DNA of 64,000 nt from Paramacrobiotus metropolitanus (taxonomy: Eukaryota > Tardigrada > Eutardigrada > Parachela > Macrobiotidae), in NCBI RefSeq assembly GCF_019649055.1, contig NW_026570266.1, positions 186,001 through 250,000 on the forward strand. Reading direction: 5' to 3'. This document shows positions 11,422 through 23,100 of the stretch, in pieces. The notes under the pieces are model-generated. The model did not search any database, was not told where the DNA came from, and worked only from the letters and a program-made list of their open reading frames with translations. Position 1 is the first letter of the stretch; the number at the start of each line of letters is the position of its first letter. The position numbers were made by a program, and so were the translations under genes.

Positions 11422-11746
11422 TCAGTTAGGAACTACAGGAGTCACAGCGACGGCTGGGCGAGGCGGAATCAGAATCATTGAACTGGCTGTCGCGACTCGT
11501 AGACGGCTTACCATTTCCAATTGATCGTGGCTTCGGATCGGAATTTTCCTTAGATTTAGGCGTGGATGTGGAATTACCATTGAAACTGGATCTGTACTGT
11601 TTCTGGGCAACGTTGGGCTTCGCACTGGAAGTGACTTTAAGGACGCAGGAGTTACATTCGGTACTGGTGGCGTCCTCCAACCCGGTTTCGAACCGACGGG
11701 CTGCATTAAGCGTCAGCTCATGCGCAGCGTATTCGTTGATTAACAA
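11422..11746 (-). pseudogene. Gag-like fragment
   Basis: This frame of about 106 codons contains ELTLNAARRFETGLEDATS, which resembles the stretch in the 9.2-kb gag where FEETLDLASRHEAGQKEA is followed by a Ser-rich linker. Here too a Ser/Asn/Lys-rich linker follows. No zinc knuckle is visible before the stop. It is probably the C-terminal half of a gag from a related element, in decay. No LTRs were found next to it. Confidence 0.5.
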
Positions 11747-11939
11747 ATGACGCCGAACCGAATCAGACTACATAAATGCCTTTAATGAAAACAGCATTTA
11801 ACATGGTATCAATGATACCATTTGGAAACGCACACGACGCACTCTCGTAGCAAAGTCTACTAGAAACAGCTGCCAATGACTTATCGTCATCCTGGCGCAT
11901 TCTAAAGAACTGCGACCACTCAGCCGCTTTATACCTACA

Positions 11940-12258
11940 GCGATTATACCATAAAGTAAAGAAATCTGCAGTTTAAATTTAAATAGTAGCCACGAAAAAG
12001 CCTGTCTCTCTGCAGATTCCGCTGATAGCCCAATCCCGATAGTAGTTACTCTGCCTCTGTTCATGTTGTACTTTCGAATGTACACCTTAGTTTCGTCAAT
12101 TTCAACGGTTTTCCCGTGACCTCCAATTTTGTTTTTCCCCGATCAGAAACAATCTTGCATTCCGTTATTTCTCTAATACGGCGCAACCATTTTTCTACAG
12201 TTGGCTTTGAAAATGAGACTTCTTCTGATATATCTTTATATGAGAAATTCATTTTCAA
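11940..12258 (-). pseudogene. Merlin/IS1595-type transposase fragment
   Basis: The minus-strand translation reads a helix-turn-helix-like segment (NFSYKDISEEVSFSKPTVEK, then WLRRIREI). This is followed by GKTVEIDETKVYIRKYN and an NRGR motif. That order, with the acidic VEIDE(T/S)K motif followed by a Lys/Arg-rich KY-NRGR, is the signature of the ISXO2/IS1595 DDE transposase family, represented in animals by Merlin elements. Just after NRGR the frame shifts; WAISGICRETGFFVA continues it in the next frame. It is therefore a broken copy. I did not identify its terminal repeats. It lies inside repeat copy A. Confidence 0.7.
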
Positions 12259-12392
12259 AAAAAACTGCTAGAGGATTTCCCGAAAATTAAATGTGCGGCG
12301 TTCCAGCTCTCCAGTTTCTGCGCGTTTCTGCGCTGCAGTAAACATATGACCCAAAAATCGGAAGAAAATGAATTGCAATAAAAGCATCCTAA

Positions 12393-12680
12393 TTACAAGA
12401 AGATCACTGAAGTGGTGGGCTGTCCTAGCAAGAACATTACCCCCTTCAGCACACGACACACTTCCTCCGCAGATGGATTTGGTCTACTCAATACAGTATC
12501 TCCATGTTTGTTTCTCGAGGCAATGGCATGGTAATCTTCATTCGCTGTCGGGTATAAAAAGGTCACTTCTAACCATTTAGAGGCCGTGCAGCACCGTTCG
12601 CATGCCGTTGGGACTCGAGTTGTAAACTGAGAGGCAGCGCAGTTGCTGGCCTTAAAGTAGTCGCTCGGGTTTTCCGACAA
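12393..12680 (-). pseudogene. Repeat-encoded fragment conserved with copy B
   Basis: The minus frame runs 95 codons. The peptide pieces SENPSDYFKASNCAASQF and RPNPSAEEVCRVLKGVMF have counterparts in copy B (23530-23810: ENPSGYFKASNCAASQF and RPNLSTEKVYQTLKGVMF), where stops interrupt them. Many of the differences are conservative, which suggests this was once coding sequence of the large repeat. I do not recognise the protein family; a gag-like or accessory protein of the element is possible. Confidence 0.45.
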
Positions 12681-13612
12681 TGTATTCGTGGGTTTCTTTT
12701 ATAAATATTGTACATGAACTTTTGACTTCTACATCGTTAACGTGACGCATTCACCTTATTAAGTATAGGTACAAGTACACTTTATTAATGATACAACTGA
12801 ATAAAGGAGGTGCAGGATAGCAAAACAACCAACTAACGTAAGAAGTACGACCAGTAGCTGTCGTGTTTGCAGTATTACACTTTTTATTCTGCTTTCACTC
12901 GTAGACGACAAAACATCGAGTCATGATCAAGATCTATCACTTTAAAAAAACATTCTACAAGCTGCCTTTAACGTTTCACAAATACACTGAAATATTATCT
13001 TGCTTTTGAACATGGTGGACGCTAGACTGCCCGCGACCCCGTTCCCAAGATGCTTTTTCTTACACGGCGCATATCGTACATTGCAGTTTAATATTCATTT
13101 TAGCGCATACAATGTAGCCTAGGGTTTCCGGTTTTGGCAGCATTTCGAATGCCATCATGTGACATTCGTTTGCTTGCTGGGTTCGGAAACTAAGGAGTGC
13201 AACACTGTAAGTAATTAACCTGCACAGTATACTTGACCACTAAAATTTTCCTGCGTGACCTGCAAAATTCGAAACATGTTCGGCGTGCGCAAACAATATA
13301 AGACAGCTCTCCAGACCGATGCGTCATAAGGCCGCAGACATATTTTGGCAAATGAAAACATTTTTCGTTATTGACAGATGCACTGGTACCACTTTAACCG
13401 GGGGACCGGGTTAAACATTAACGCCTCTCTTCAAGCAACGCTCACAAATGTCTGGGGCAAAATGTCAGCCTCAACTCGGCTGCGGAGTCTCGTGGCATCG
13501 CTGGAACACACAGGAATTACATGTACTTGTAGAACAAATGCCTGTCAAAGGAAGCTGGTTAAAGCTCTCTTCTGATTAGCGCAGCCGGCGTGGCTACGTC
13601 AACCGATATATA

Positions 13613-13812
13613 AGGGGCAAAACTAAGCGTCTTCCACCATTCCCCTGTAATGCTGCCGTCACCCGCCTGGAGAGTGACGTTACGGCGGTACATACTACAT
13701 ACGGTTAAATCTGGCGCGGTACGTAAGCGCCATGTTCAGCCACAACGTCAAACTCCAGTCGGGTGAAGGCAGCAGTACAGGGGAACGGTGGAAGATGCCT
13801 AGTTTTGCCCCC
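13613..13812. mobile_element. 200-bp MITE with about 70-bp terminal inverted repeats
   Basis: The element begins AGGGGCAAAACTA and ends TAGTTTTGCCCCC. The inverted arms match for about 70 bp with a handful of mismatches. TA dinucleotides flank both ends, as in Tc1/mariner-type elements. Copy B has the uninterrupted site (ACCCGCTATATGCC near 25305), so insertion came after copies A and B separated. It has no coding capacity. Confidence 0.85.
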
Positions 13813-14121
13813 TATATGCCTACGTACGTCTTGGCATGTACTAGCCTAAAAGCTTTCATTAGACAGGAAGGCGGTTACTTAATTTACTGCGCACCACTTT
13901 TGTTGGCCACACGGTAATCCAACACTCCAAGTATCCGTACATTGTCCGAGATCCGTTAAGCGCAGTCGCTTCGCCATCAATTTGAGCTCAAGCCCAGGAC
14001 CAGTACTAACGAATTTGGCTTAGAACCCGAAAATTATTTTTCAATTTCTGAACTGTTATTTTTTCTTACCCATTGAATCGTTGACCTAGAAATATATCTA
14101 GAGTTCGTACTTGTCCGTTTC

Positions 14122-17032
14122 ATGGCATACACTCCTCAGTATTTGTCTATCGCCATGAATGCAACACATCGATATTTTCGGGAGCTGAATTCGGGTAAGA
14201 GCGAAGTGAACCACGGTAACACAGTACTGGTGCTGCGTGACAACGGCAATTTTTGGCTGGGATACGTTCAGGATATAAGCGGCGATCACTTCTTCGTTGA
14301 CTTTGACGCCACAACTATCAATGCCGAGTGGATTCATTCCAGCCATCTCTGGCCGCATCATTTCTTGCCACGGCCACCAATGATGAATCTAAATTTACCT
14401 GCGTGTGCTGCTTTGCGGGATGAAGTCGGGGGACCGCTGGTTTTCCGACCAGTCACTGTCAACAAATTCCTGTTCTGTATGTTCTACGGTGTTCATTTAA
14501 ATAACCCGCCCGATAATCGCATTGTCCACGTGCACCACATGACTACACAACTTCCCGCACCTGATGACGGGCAAAGTTTCTTCGGAAGGGTTAACGGGTT
14601 TCTCTACCGGAAGTATGTCATTGGATTCGACCGGGCGCAGTTGCTGCACGACGTCAGTTTTATTACCAGATTCCTGGTTGAGACGTGCCAGTTCACTTTA
14701 GGCCTCGCAAACGTCTCATGCAATGTCGGGTGTCGGTATTCGAGATCGGTTGAAGTGGACACTTTCTGCTTTCGTTGCGAAAGACATTTGCAGCGTGATC
14801 CGTTTTCGGTAAATGTTGGCTGTCGTATGTTTGTTCGAGTGGGAATCGATGCGGTCACATTTGTTTGCGCCGAGATGCACATTGACGCAGCCGGTCGTAG
14901 TATATTTTGGAAGGAAGAGTCCTTGAAAGCCGCGTGTCAAAATTACCTCGGCGAGAAACTTCGACTGCAATCGTCCAAACTGGAACTCCCTGTCCCAGTT
15001 GCTGCTGAAAACGGCGCCATGGTTCCCATGCAGCACGGTTAGTTAATCACTAGGGTAGGACGTACGGTATTTCCACTACGAGTTAGGACTGAAAATGTAC
15101 CGCTGCGAGTAGCTGGTATTCGGAATTACTGATATCCGTTCTATCACCAAAGAGGTCTTTTGTGGCAATCAAGATTACATTACACATTTTCAAGAACTGT
15201 CATTATGACAGTGTCATAAACTGTTTCCTCAATCAAATGTAATGCGTGGCTACGAATTTGATCCTTTATTTCCTGTGTCAAGCCAGACAGAATTTTACCG
15301 GTGGCTGTGGCTAAAGGAGGAAGGGCGGCATTTTTGCCGCATTATGAACGCCGCAGCTGAAACTGCCCCTACAGGAGCTTAATACTCACCAACCCGTACC
15401 CGATCATACTCGTATAAATGTAAGGGATATCAATACGTTTTACGTAGCATTTTTTTTCTTGTGAAATTAAATGATAGGCAGGAAAGCAGGATAGACAGTT
15501 CGTTCAATTTTTTTATCTGGAAGTTTGCATTAATATTCTGATGTCATGCACATTAGACTCAGTGTAAACACTCGGACGGAAAATGATTATACAGAATGTC
15601 TGTAGGGTAAGCGCTACTCTAGCCAAAATAATACGAAAGGCTTGTTAGATGTTCTTCCAACGAGAAGAGCGAATCATGAGCTGTTCATCTCGTTGGAAGG
15701 GAAACTGCTCAATTGCCGGTCTCCTGCCCCTACTAGCGGTAGCGGGTGCACCGCTGCCAGTTACTACAGGAGGTTGTTTGTATAAACCAGAAAGTACTGC
15801 GCCAATCAATTTGTGTTACAAACTTACAAACCAGAAAATACTGCGCGGGCCAATTCGACATTTCCAAAATAGTTTGACTTTGGTGATAGAACAGTCAGTA
15901 AACATACTCACCTGCTGTCTTGCTTCCCGGGTAAAAAGCTGTGTTAAAACAAATTGATTTGCAGGATTCGCAGAGTTACGCATAGGTGACCTCTCACTTG
16001 TGGTCCTTGCCGGCGTTTTGCTTAATCTCGACGTGCTAACTCAACTGCGGACAAGCCAGTAAGTGTTTTGTTAAGGACCAAAGAGAGATTTGGGTGCTCT
16101 AACCGGGTTGCGTGCAGGGTCTGCGCGTTATGGAGGCGGGTTATAAAGGAATTCGGCAGTTATCGGCATATCATCTTTGTCATACCGCCTAGCCGCGTCC
16201 AACCACCCTGGGATTGGACGGTGCCTTCTGAACTTGACCGTTTCACCGAATACAGACTCACTACGATGCTGAAACGAACCATCTCTCATGCCACCCGGGC
16301 GGTGGCGTTGGTCGTGGAAGGACCGCAGTACCGCCAATCTCCCATGGATTTTGTAATCAAAGGATCGCTTGTTCGGCGTGTTCTGGAAGAAAAGGGAGTA
16401 CGGCTTTGGATGTTCATTGGCAAGAACGGATGGGAGGACAGGGATTCAGCGACTGTTGCGCTACTGAGCCTTTCTCCAGGCATTCCGGATCGGTGGCATG
16501 AGATGTCCCAGTGGATGCACATCTGTGACAACCTCCTGCTGATCAATTATACGACATTTGACTTCACCCACAGCACACGTCTATGGCGACTGCCACCAGT
16601 CACGAAACCGTATCTGGGTGACTTTTGCAGCGGGCAGTTGCATGTCACCATTCCGTTTCTGCGCTTTCGCGCAACGGAGACAGCGGCAGAACATTACCGG
16701 CACTTTTTATCGGCGCTAAGCGACAGTTGTCCGTCGGTTAGTCCAGACCTTTCGGCAAAGATCACTGTGTTGCATATGCACTGGGTGCAGACATTGACCT
16801 ATCCCGACGAATAGACGGGGATTCGCAACTTCTTTAAATGGTGCGTTTAGGACAATTGTACAGATATATAGGCCAGTATTTGTACGACATATGGTAATCT
16901 GTTTTCAGGTGCAGCTGCATTAACCCCGCGGGCCCTGTGCAGGAGTGGGATCAGGTCGACTTGCGGCAGCTTGACCTTTCAGTGCTCAATAAGCTGGCCT
17001 TCGCCGTGCTCGACGCATGCTATAAAATCTGA
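14122..17032 (+). CDS. F-box protein gene 1 (N-terminal Tudor-like domain), four exons, internal TAG
   Basis: Exons are 14122-15037, 15965-16058, 16118-16840 and 16909-17032; all phases fit. The ATG at 14155 aligns better with the paralog at 35.9 kb. Exon 1 encodes a domain with a barrel-like start (NTVLVLRDNGNFWLGYVQD, then FFVDFDATTINAEWIHSSHL), Tudor- or Agenet-like by inference, plus a Cys/Phe-rich region. Exon 2 and the start of exon 3 form the F-box (IGDLSLVVLAGVLLNLDVL, then VCALWRRVI), which in known proteins binds SKP1 in SCF ubiquitin ligases. The rest resembles the paralog through to the C-terminus. An in-frame TAG at 16812-16814 replaces the Trp codon of the paralog (YPDE-stop against YPDRWTAIR). 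It truncates the product to 568 of 618 residues, dropping all of exon 4. Copy A ends 85 bp upstream. Confidence 0.8.
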
Positions 17033-17055
17033 CGGGTGCCTTTCGATGAAAGCGT

Positions 17056-17061
17056 AATAAA
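17056..17061 (+). promoter_or_regulatory. Poly(A) signal AATAAA of F-box gene 1
   Basis: A canonical AATAAA lies 24 bases after the exon-4 stop codon. This supports exon 4 as the true last exon even though a TAG lies in exon 3. Confidence 0.6.
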
Positions 17062-18158
17062 ATGGTTTTCGCGAGCATTATATCAATTATCCCTGCTTGT
17101 TCTGCGTAATGGTTTTTAACATAGCGCGCTTTTCGTAGTTTCTCGAGCACTTGCTCTTCTTGCTTTAAACATTTTGTGAGTACTTTGCTCTTTTTTCACG
17201 CTGGTTAAGAAGCTTCCATTATCATACTCTTCTCTTTATAACTGTAGCGTATAGTAAAGGACTCTCGTGAACGGTATTATGCGAAGATGTTGTTTTAGCT
17301 ACTGTTGTACCTGGTAACTGGGCGTAGTCCGTGCACGTACGCATTACGCAGTTGCGTTGCTGTTGTTTGGTCTGCTGAGGCGCAGCTCCTGACCTGCTAA
17401 TAAAAGTATAATTATTACCGTCTACTAGCGCACATTTATTATGTGCAAAGGTAACACTTACAGCTTATCTGTATCGTACATACTTATCTGTATGCACATG
17501 ATCGTGCGTACATGAAAGCCGCCTTGAAATTACACTATACCATTCCTATTATGGCGTTACCAGAAAACATGTCTGTTCCATGACGAAAAGTTTAGGTACA
17601 GAAAAGGAGTATGTCTTAAGAGCGCTGAATTGAATCGAAGTAAGCATTTATTGGTCAAATTTGTTTATCTCAGGCTTGTACCTGAATAGCTCATGTTTAT
17701 CTCAGCTTAATAACAACATCCGAAAGTATCCTGTGCAAGCGAAAGCCATCGTTGCAGACCTAACCGGTAAAGTGTGACTGCGACCGATAAGCTTCTACTG
17801 TCGCCACCTTTTATTCGTTCTGACGGTCGTAATATGCACCCATTGATTTTTGAAACTTAGCGCACAATGCTTTTATAATGTTGGATGGATGCTGTTATAG
17901 AGTTGGCTGGGATATTTCATAAAACCTTGGGTGGCACTCAAGGCAATCAAGATTAAACTGTAGTCTAGCATCAGATTTAACTACAGCTATCTAAAATTAG
18001 CTAAAAAATTTATGACCAATTTTGGTCAGTTTAAGTCACCAATGGTTCTGTGGAAAAGTCAGCTGCAGTGGTCTTTCTCCATATCAATAAGAAGCTTGAT
18101 GGAGCGATGCAAGAAATCAGGCGTGCGATGTAGTCAGGTTAATGTTAGGAACAGCCGT
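17062..18158. other. Intergenic, nothing recognised
   Basis: This is AT-rich sequence between F-box gene 1 and a possible minus-strand exon at 18.16 kb. There are no long frames, no clear repeats shared with the rest of the window and no RNA gene features that I can see. Confidence 0.4.
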
Positions 18159-18302
18159 TCATGGCTTCGGGCAGTAAACATCACGCAGCTGTTGATAAGT
18201 CTCTTTTACCGTTTCCATAGCATCTTGACCGCATTTGCTGCCCATTTCGATACCATCCGCGCCGCTGATGCGTTCTGCGACCACTTTCAAATGCCTGAAA
18301 AA
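18159..18302 (-). CDS. Possible terminal exon of an unidentified gene
   Basis: A strong acceptor (TTTTTTTTCAG) precedes an open segment containing VAERISGADGIEMGSKCGQD and ending QLRDVYCPKP-stop. Codon use looks coding, with an amphipathic helix and two cysteines. It could be the last exon of a gene whose earlier exons lie at 18.3-18.7 kb, where frames with paired cysteines exist but no convincing splice chain was found. It could also be an alternative tail of the secreted-protein gene at 18.9-19.5 kb. Confidence 0.35.
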   Translation of the reverse strand, partial: FFRHLKVVAERISGADGIEMGSKCGQDAMETVKETYQQLRDVYCPKP

Positions 18303-18894
18303 AAACGGTATGGATTGTAAATTGGTAACTGATTTAATAAACAGCCCAGTTGTCATTAACCAGCAGCTGATATCACATCCCAGGTATGGTACGCGACATT
18401 TACTATTGCGTCTACAGTCTACTCTAGACCATATTACGGATTATAAGCAGGTTCGTCACACAATAAACTGTGATATTTCCCAATTGGCGATTTGCGATAA
18501 ACAGCCGACCGGCGCTCATTCGCTAGACCACAGGACTTGGAACAACGCGATCTGCGCTCGTTATGGATCTTTGCCTGTTTCGCTTTGCCAAAAAGTTCAT
18601 GCGGCAAGGATCATACCGTGGACAGGCATAAGGCAGAATAATTCCCTCTTCTTCTATAGTTCCATTATAGCTTTACTTCTCGCATGAGCATGACCGCTGC
18701 CGGACTTCCGAATGTGCTTTTCTGAGTTCGGCCCGTGCCTGTGTGAGCATTTCATCTCCTAGGGAGCAGCGTCTCAATTACGTTTTAAATACTTTTTATG
18801 GCCTGTGCGCGCGATTTGTGAGCCTGCGCTCTGGCTTGCTTGTTAACTCGAGCTCTTATCGCAAACTGCGAAATGACTTTAAGTAAGCATGACC

Positions 18895-19534
18895 CTATAA
18901 CCGAACTGTGATTTTAAATAATCTTCTTGACAGTTCCTGTATAGCGATGTACTGCTTGTTGAGAACGTACTGGCAAATATTCTGATGCGCAGCGGAAGCA
19001 TTTTCGTTCTGTTCGTGCGAGGCAGCTGTCCCAAGTGTGCAGCAGTCGGAGAACTTGCGATGATCTCGTCCATCACAGTGCAATGCAGCGCGGAAGTACT
19101 TCACCGGTCCGATGGTGGTATTGCACAGCAGGCCCGTAACGATCTGAAATTCCGGTCTGTACCATCCACCATAATCACTTTTCTCGCTGTTGTAGACCTC
19201 GGGGCAGTGGGAGTACAGCTTTTTTATGCAGTTTCCCAAGTTGACGCCCCGCCTACAAAAGAGGCAGTTCGCGACTCGGATGTTGGCAGTACCTTGTTTG
19301 CTTGATCTGAAATACATACCGACAATAGGCATCGCCAAACGGTCGATATTGCTGCAGATCTGCCTCAGTTACTGGCCACAAGGTGGGGTTGGCAGTAGGG
19401 GGAAGCATGCGACCGATGAAGCCGTCGTCATCGCGGCGCAGCTCGGCACATTGTGCCTTAAGTTCCTCGCATGTATCCGCGACAACTGGCGGACCGAGGA
19501 ACGCACAGAGAGTTAAAGCGACGATAATTTGCAT
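18895..19534 (-). CDS. Secreted cysteine-rich protein, two exons
   Basis: Exon 1 is 19320-19534 and exon 2 is 18895-19252. The 67-bp intron starts GTATGT and ends TTTTGTAG, and phase fits, giving 190 residues. The N-terminus MQIIVALTLCAFLGPPVVAD is a clear signal peptide, cut probably after the VVA region. The mature part has about ten cysteines (TCEELKAQC, AYC, NCIKKLYSHC, LLC, LHC, DCC, NIC), suggesting several disulfides. There is no membrane segment. I recognise no named family. Its size, signal peptide and cysteines suggest an extracellular or gut-lumen protein. The final residues (SRRLFKITVRL) might be intronic read-through if a further exon exists. Confidence 0.7.
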
Positions 19535-19813
19535 TATCTAAATTGTCAGAACTATTGTGCCAGCGCACGGTAATTTTGCTACTAATGCGCTACGTTTAAC
19601 AGCCTGGGCAGTCGAGCGTTTTTACTGTAACGGATCATAAAACGTCGCAGTTTGTCAAATGACATCTGGTAATGCACGCCCTATGTATGCATGTGCATCT
19701 ACGGTACGTATTTTGAGATTTTATCAAATCTTTATCAAATCTTAGAGCAGCCTTTCGGCAAGATTGATTTTCTGATAAGGTCAAGGGTTATTGTGCGTGG
19801 ACGGGCTGCTTCA

Positions 19814-19820
19814 TATAAAA
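19814..19820 (+). promoter_or_regulatory. TATA-like box without a clear gene
   Basis: TATAAAA lies 38 bases before an ATG at 19858 that opens only 11 codons. It is 280 bp upstream of the secreted-protein gene but points the other way. It may be a core promoter whose gene was disrupted by repeat copy B starting about 350 bp further on, or chance in AT-rich DNA. Confidence 0.3.
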
Positions 19821-20199
19821 GTTGTCAGCAGCAGCGGAGCGATAACAAACGTACAGAATGACAGCCCAGACTATAAGCGGTCGAGCCTTATAAAATACTT
19901 TCCCCTTTATCAAATTTCTGAATCTTTCGGGAAGGCGCACTTTGTACATTTTATTATGTAGGCCTTTTTGAACTGAATGACGAATAATGGAGACGATACC
20001 GGGATAGCAGTTTTTGAAGAACTACAGATAACTGGTGTGAAGTGAGCGCAGTATTTGGGGGAAAAACGGAGCCGGTAAAAGTGAAACCAAATACAGAAAA
20101 ACCGTGTGACTTTTACTCCAGGAGCACGTCTGTTGCAAAGTTTCCACCCGCTCACGGTTTATCGTAAACGAGAGTAATTCTCTCATTTACGATAAACAA

Positions 20200-23100
20200 A
20201 CCGAAAAATTAAAAACGAACTGAAAATTTCATTTTAAAATGCATTTGTACATCTCATTTATCAGCGCACCATCATCCTTTTCGAAAGTAATAACTTTAAT
20301 TGCAGCCATGAAATGCATACCACCAGGTTTACTGATTCCTAAGTGGAATTAAGGCAACCTAAAGGATTTACATTACGATTCCTTTGCTGTCTATCACTGA
20401 ATACAAATAGTTAACTGACAGCTTAATATTACTGTTAACTATACAATGCATGACATAACGTTTCGACAGGAGCGCACGGGCCTTCCAGCAGGATGCGACT
20501 TTTGCAGTCTGTTTGCGAAAAGCGATTATTGTACTGCTCATAGTTATCGCTCTTGTAATGTAGCGGAAGTTGCTGGGCAACGTAGTACAGTAATACTACT
20601 GTAACTAAGCCTTACGCGTGCAGGCGATTTAGTCTTCTTTGACCTTTATTTTGCGTGCGTTTACGATGCTGACTGACCGATCTCCTGCTCTAATATTAAA
20701 CAATTAGTTTTTACCTGTAATAATTACATTAAATTTTGATATGCCAAAAGCGATCGGCGTTAATTCACGGGAGTTTGTAAGTGCGGGAGTCACGGAGAAC
20801 GTGAAGTCATCAAGCCAGTAACTGTACATCGAACCACCCAACGAATGGTAAGGAAATTAATTACTGCTGGACGTACGACAACATTTGTTTAAAGATCCTG
20901 ATATGGAGCGATTCCTTGTATATGTAGACAATAAACAGTTAAAAGTTAAACAAAATTTAAAAAAGCCATATGTATATCCGGTTGAGTGTGCCCAATATGC
21001 TGTGTGTTCTTACTTTTTCTTAAAATTAATACACTGTTTTTGTTGGGGTTGTTGTATTCAAAAATCACATTGCTCGAAACAAATTCCGCACTGGCCACAT
21101 TAAAGCAGCGTCGTTTTTAGCTTGTCAGTCTACCAGGTTTTCACGCGGACAACTTTGTACCATAGTCTGAAAAACCATGCAGTCGTGATAAACTGCTAGT
21201 ATTCAGTTAGATGAGTAATTACGTTTACGTAATGCAATATCAGAATTAACGCGTGCGTGAGAAAAGATGAACCTGAGTGCAAAATCCCTACAGTCAATTG
21301 CGGTACGAGCCAAGAAAATCCCAAACTGGGGTCAGATATACAGATACCAAGACGGTGGTCAATTGAGCGGTACGGTTCACTTTTCTATGAATGCGCAGGT
21401 GGGCTTTTGCGCAGTAGTAGCTTGTCACTGGGCAGCTTCACAAAGTTTCGGACAGATGGCAGGGACTCCCCTGTCCAACCAGCCAACTAAAGGAAGGTCT
21501 GCACTGTCCGCGTTTTCGAACTTTGCTCGAAAGTAGAAGCGCATGTCTGCAGAAAGCCGGGCTAACTCACCACTATGCATTCTATTCTATGTAACTTGGA
21601 GGCGAAATTTCCGGGCGCATAGGAATTAAAATTCTTATCCTACTCAATACTGTAGAAATTCGGACTGCATGTCTTCTGGCACTTTCGTCAACTGCAGATG
21701 GTTGTTCAGCATCTTCCGCCAGAACTACCGTTCCATAGAGCCGAGTCTACTGCGTGATAGTGAACTTGAGCAGGAGTCGGTTAACTGATAGGTACTTGAA
21801 CAAGAAAACGGTGGAAGGCGTTTGGCTTCGCCCTCTGTATACCACTTTGCGACATTCCCTTTAACGAGTATTGAGCTGCTCTACACAGCTTCATGCCATT
21901 GTAGCGTACTGCGATAAATATCTTTGGAAAAAAAATGTTAACTGAATAGTTGGGTGTATGAGCTGAGAGTTTATTTAAGTACAAAGTCTTATAAAAAATC
22001 AGCGGATTTTATCAGCGGATTTTTATAGGCGCTATTTCGGGGTCTTATTGATTTATTGAAAACGACTGTCGTTTCCCAAAATCCTTGAAGAGACGGCGGT
22101 CTGACGAACACATGTGTGAAAACGGAGTTCTCTTCCGTCCGTTTCTTGATAGTCTGAAATTTGCTCCGACGCATGTCGTGTTTACACACTTTAATAGATA
22201 ATACTACCCGTTCAGCAGCTGCTCACAAACACGACTTGTCTTAAACTCACAACAACAAGCATAAATAATAATCGTTGCTGAGCACATCGGTTAGTACGTC
22301 AAAGTGCAAAACTTTTCCGAGGTGGCCAAAGTTTTCCAACTGTTTCTTAGTACTTTATATTATCCGGGGCAGTTGTTCTACTCTCTGGAGTCTGGCTCAC
22401 CAAATCTTCTCCATGAGCGTTCATCCACCTGGTGCGGCAGAGCCATGGAGGGATTTTGTTAATCGGTCGTACATCTGAACGTTTGCCTTCAGGTATTTCA
22501 TACAAGTTTAGCCGCCAGTACACACGATGCGCCCCCGAATTTCCTTAATGTTTGTTTCTATGTTACTGCGCTTCGACACCATTGCAAAAGCAGATAGATG
22601 AGCGTTCGGTTCCTGTTATAGTCATCGCGGCCAGACGTTGCACAGTTCATGTGCAGTCTGTGCACCCAGCTGGGAAACCGGAACTGGAAGCTGTAAGTCC
22701 GGTGCCGGCAGACCCACAGGCTCTCTCGGATCCGCGGTAACGGCTGGAGAATTGTTCTCGTAGCACACTGAATGAACCGTTCGGTAATGGTCCTTGGGTA
22801 CGTTTCCTGGAGTGATGAATGTAGATTGTCCATTCACTGCCGGTGCCGGCAAATAGTTTATTAATGAGATAGGGACCCGGGTTGGTGGTGGCACTGGGAA
22901 TCGTTCCGGTGGTGGAGCATATGCAGGATTCAGTGGAATGCGGCCTTAGGAGAATTATTCGACGGCATGTTCTGCGCACCAAGAAAAGGGGGAAAGTGGT
23001 ATTCGGTCCGATACTGCTCCCTCGCATCCAGCCGGTGCACCAAATGGTTCAAGGTTTGATTTGTTCTCATTATTTTACCACAAACAATCACGGATAATCA

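Larger units (their letters stand above)
5400..14036 (-). mobile_element. Large dispersed repeat, copy A
   Basis: Blocks here recur, in the same order and orientation, in copy B (about 20.2-25.5 kb) and copy C (27.8-34.1 kb). Examples: 6070-6400 matches 20560-20850 and 28210-28515; 10795-11350 matches 22030-22680 and 30190-30405 plus 32780-33060; 12410-12740 matches 23530-23890; 13100-13600 matches 24460-24770 plus 25120-25300, and 33620-34080. The right end (13900-14036) matches 25400-25537. The few coding traces shared with copy B lie on the minus strand, hence the strand given. No terminal repeats were identified, so the class is unknown. Later insertions (LTR element, MITE) lengthen this copy. 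Divergence between copies is roughly 10-25 percent by eye. Confidence 0.7.

Noticed and set aside
5400-14100. Segmental duplication of repeat plus F-box gene (copy A with gene 1, copy C with gene 2)
   Set aside because: The F-box proteins look far more diverged than the repeat copies, and the distance from repeat to gene differs (85 bp against 1.8 kb), so the pairing is probably coincidence.
15649-15957. 102-codon plus frame in the first intron of F-box gene 1
   Set aside because: The splice model skips it with matching phase, and it shows no similarity to gene 2.
16286-16546. Minus frames under F-box gene 1 exon 3, and similar shadows under gene 2 (38025-38630)
   Set aside because: They mirror coding exons on the other strand and have no domain of their own.
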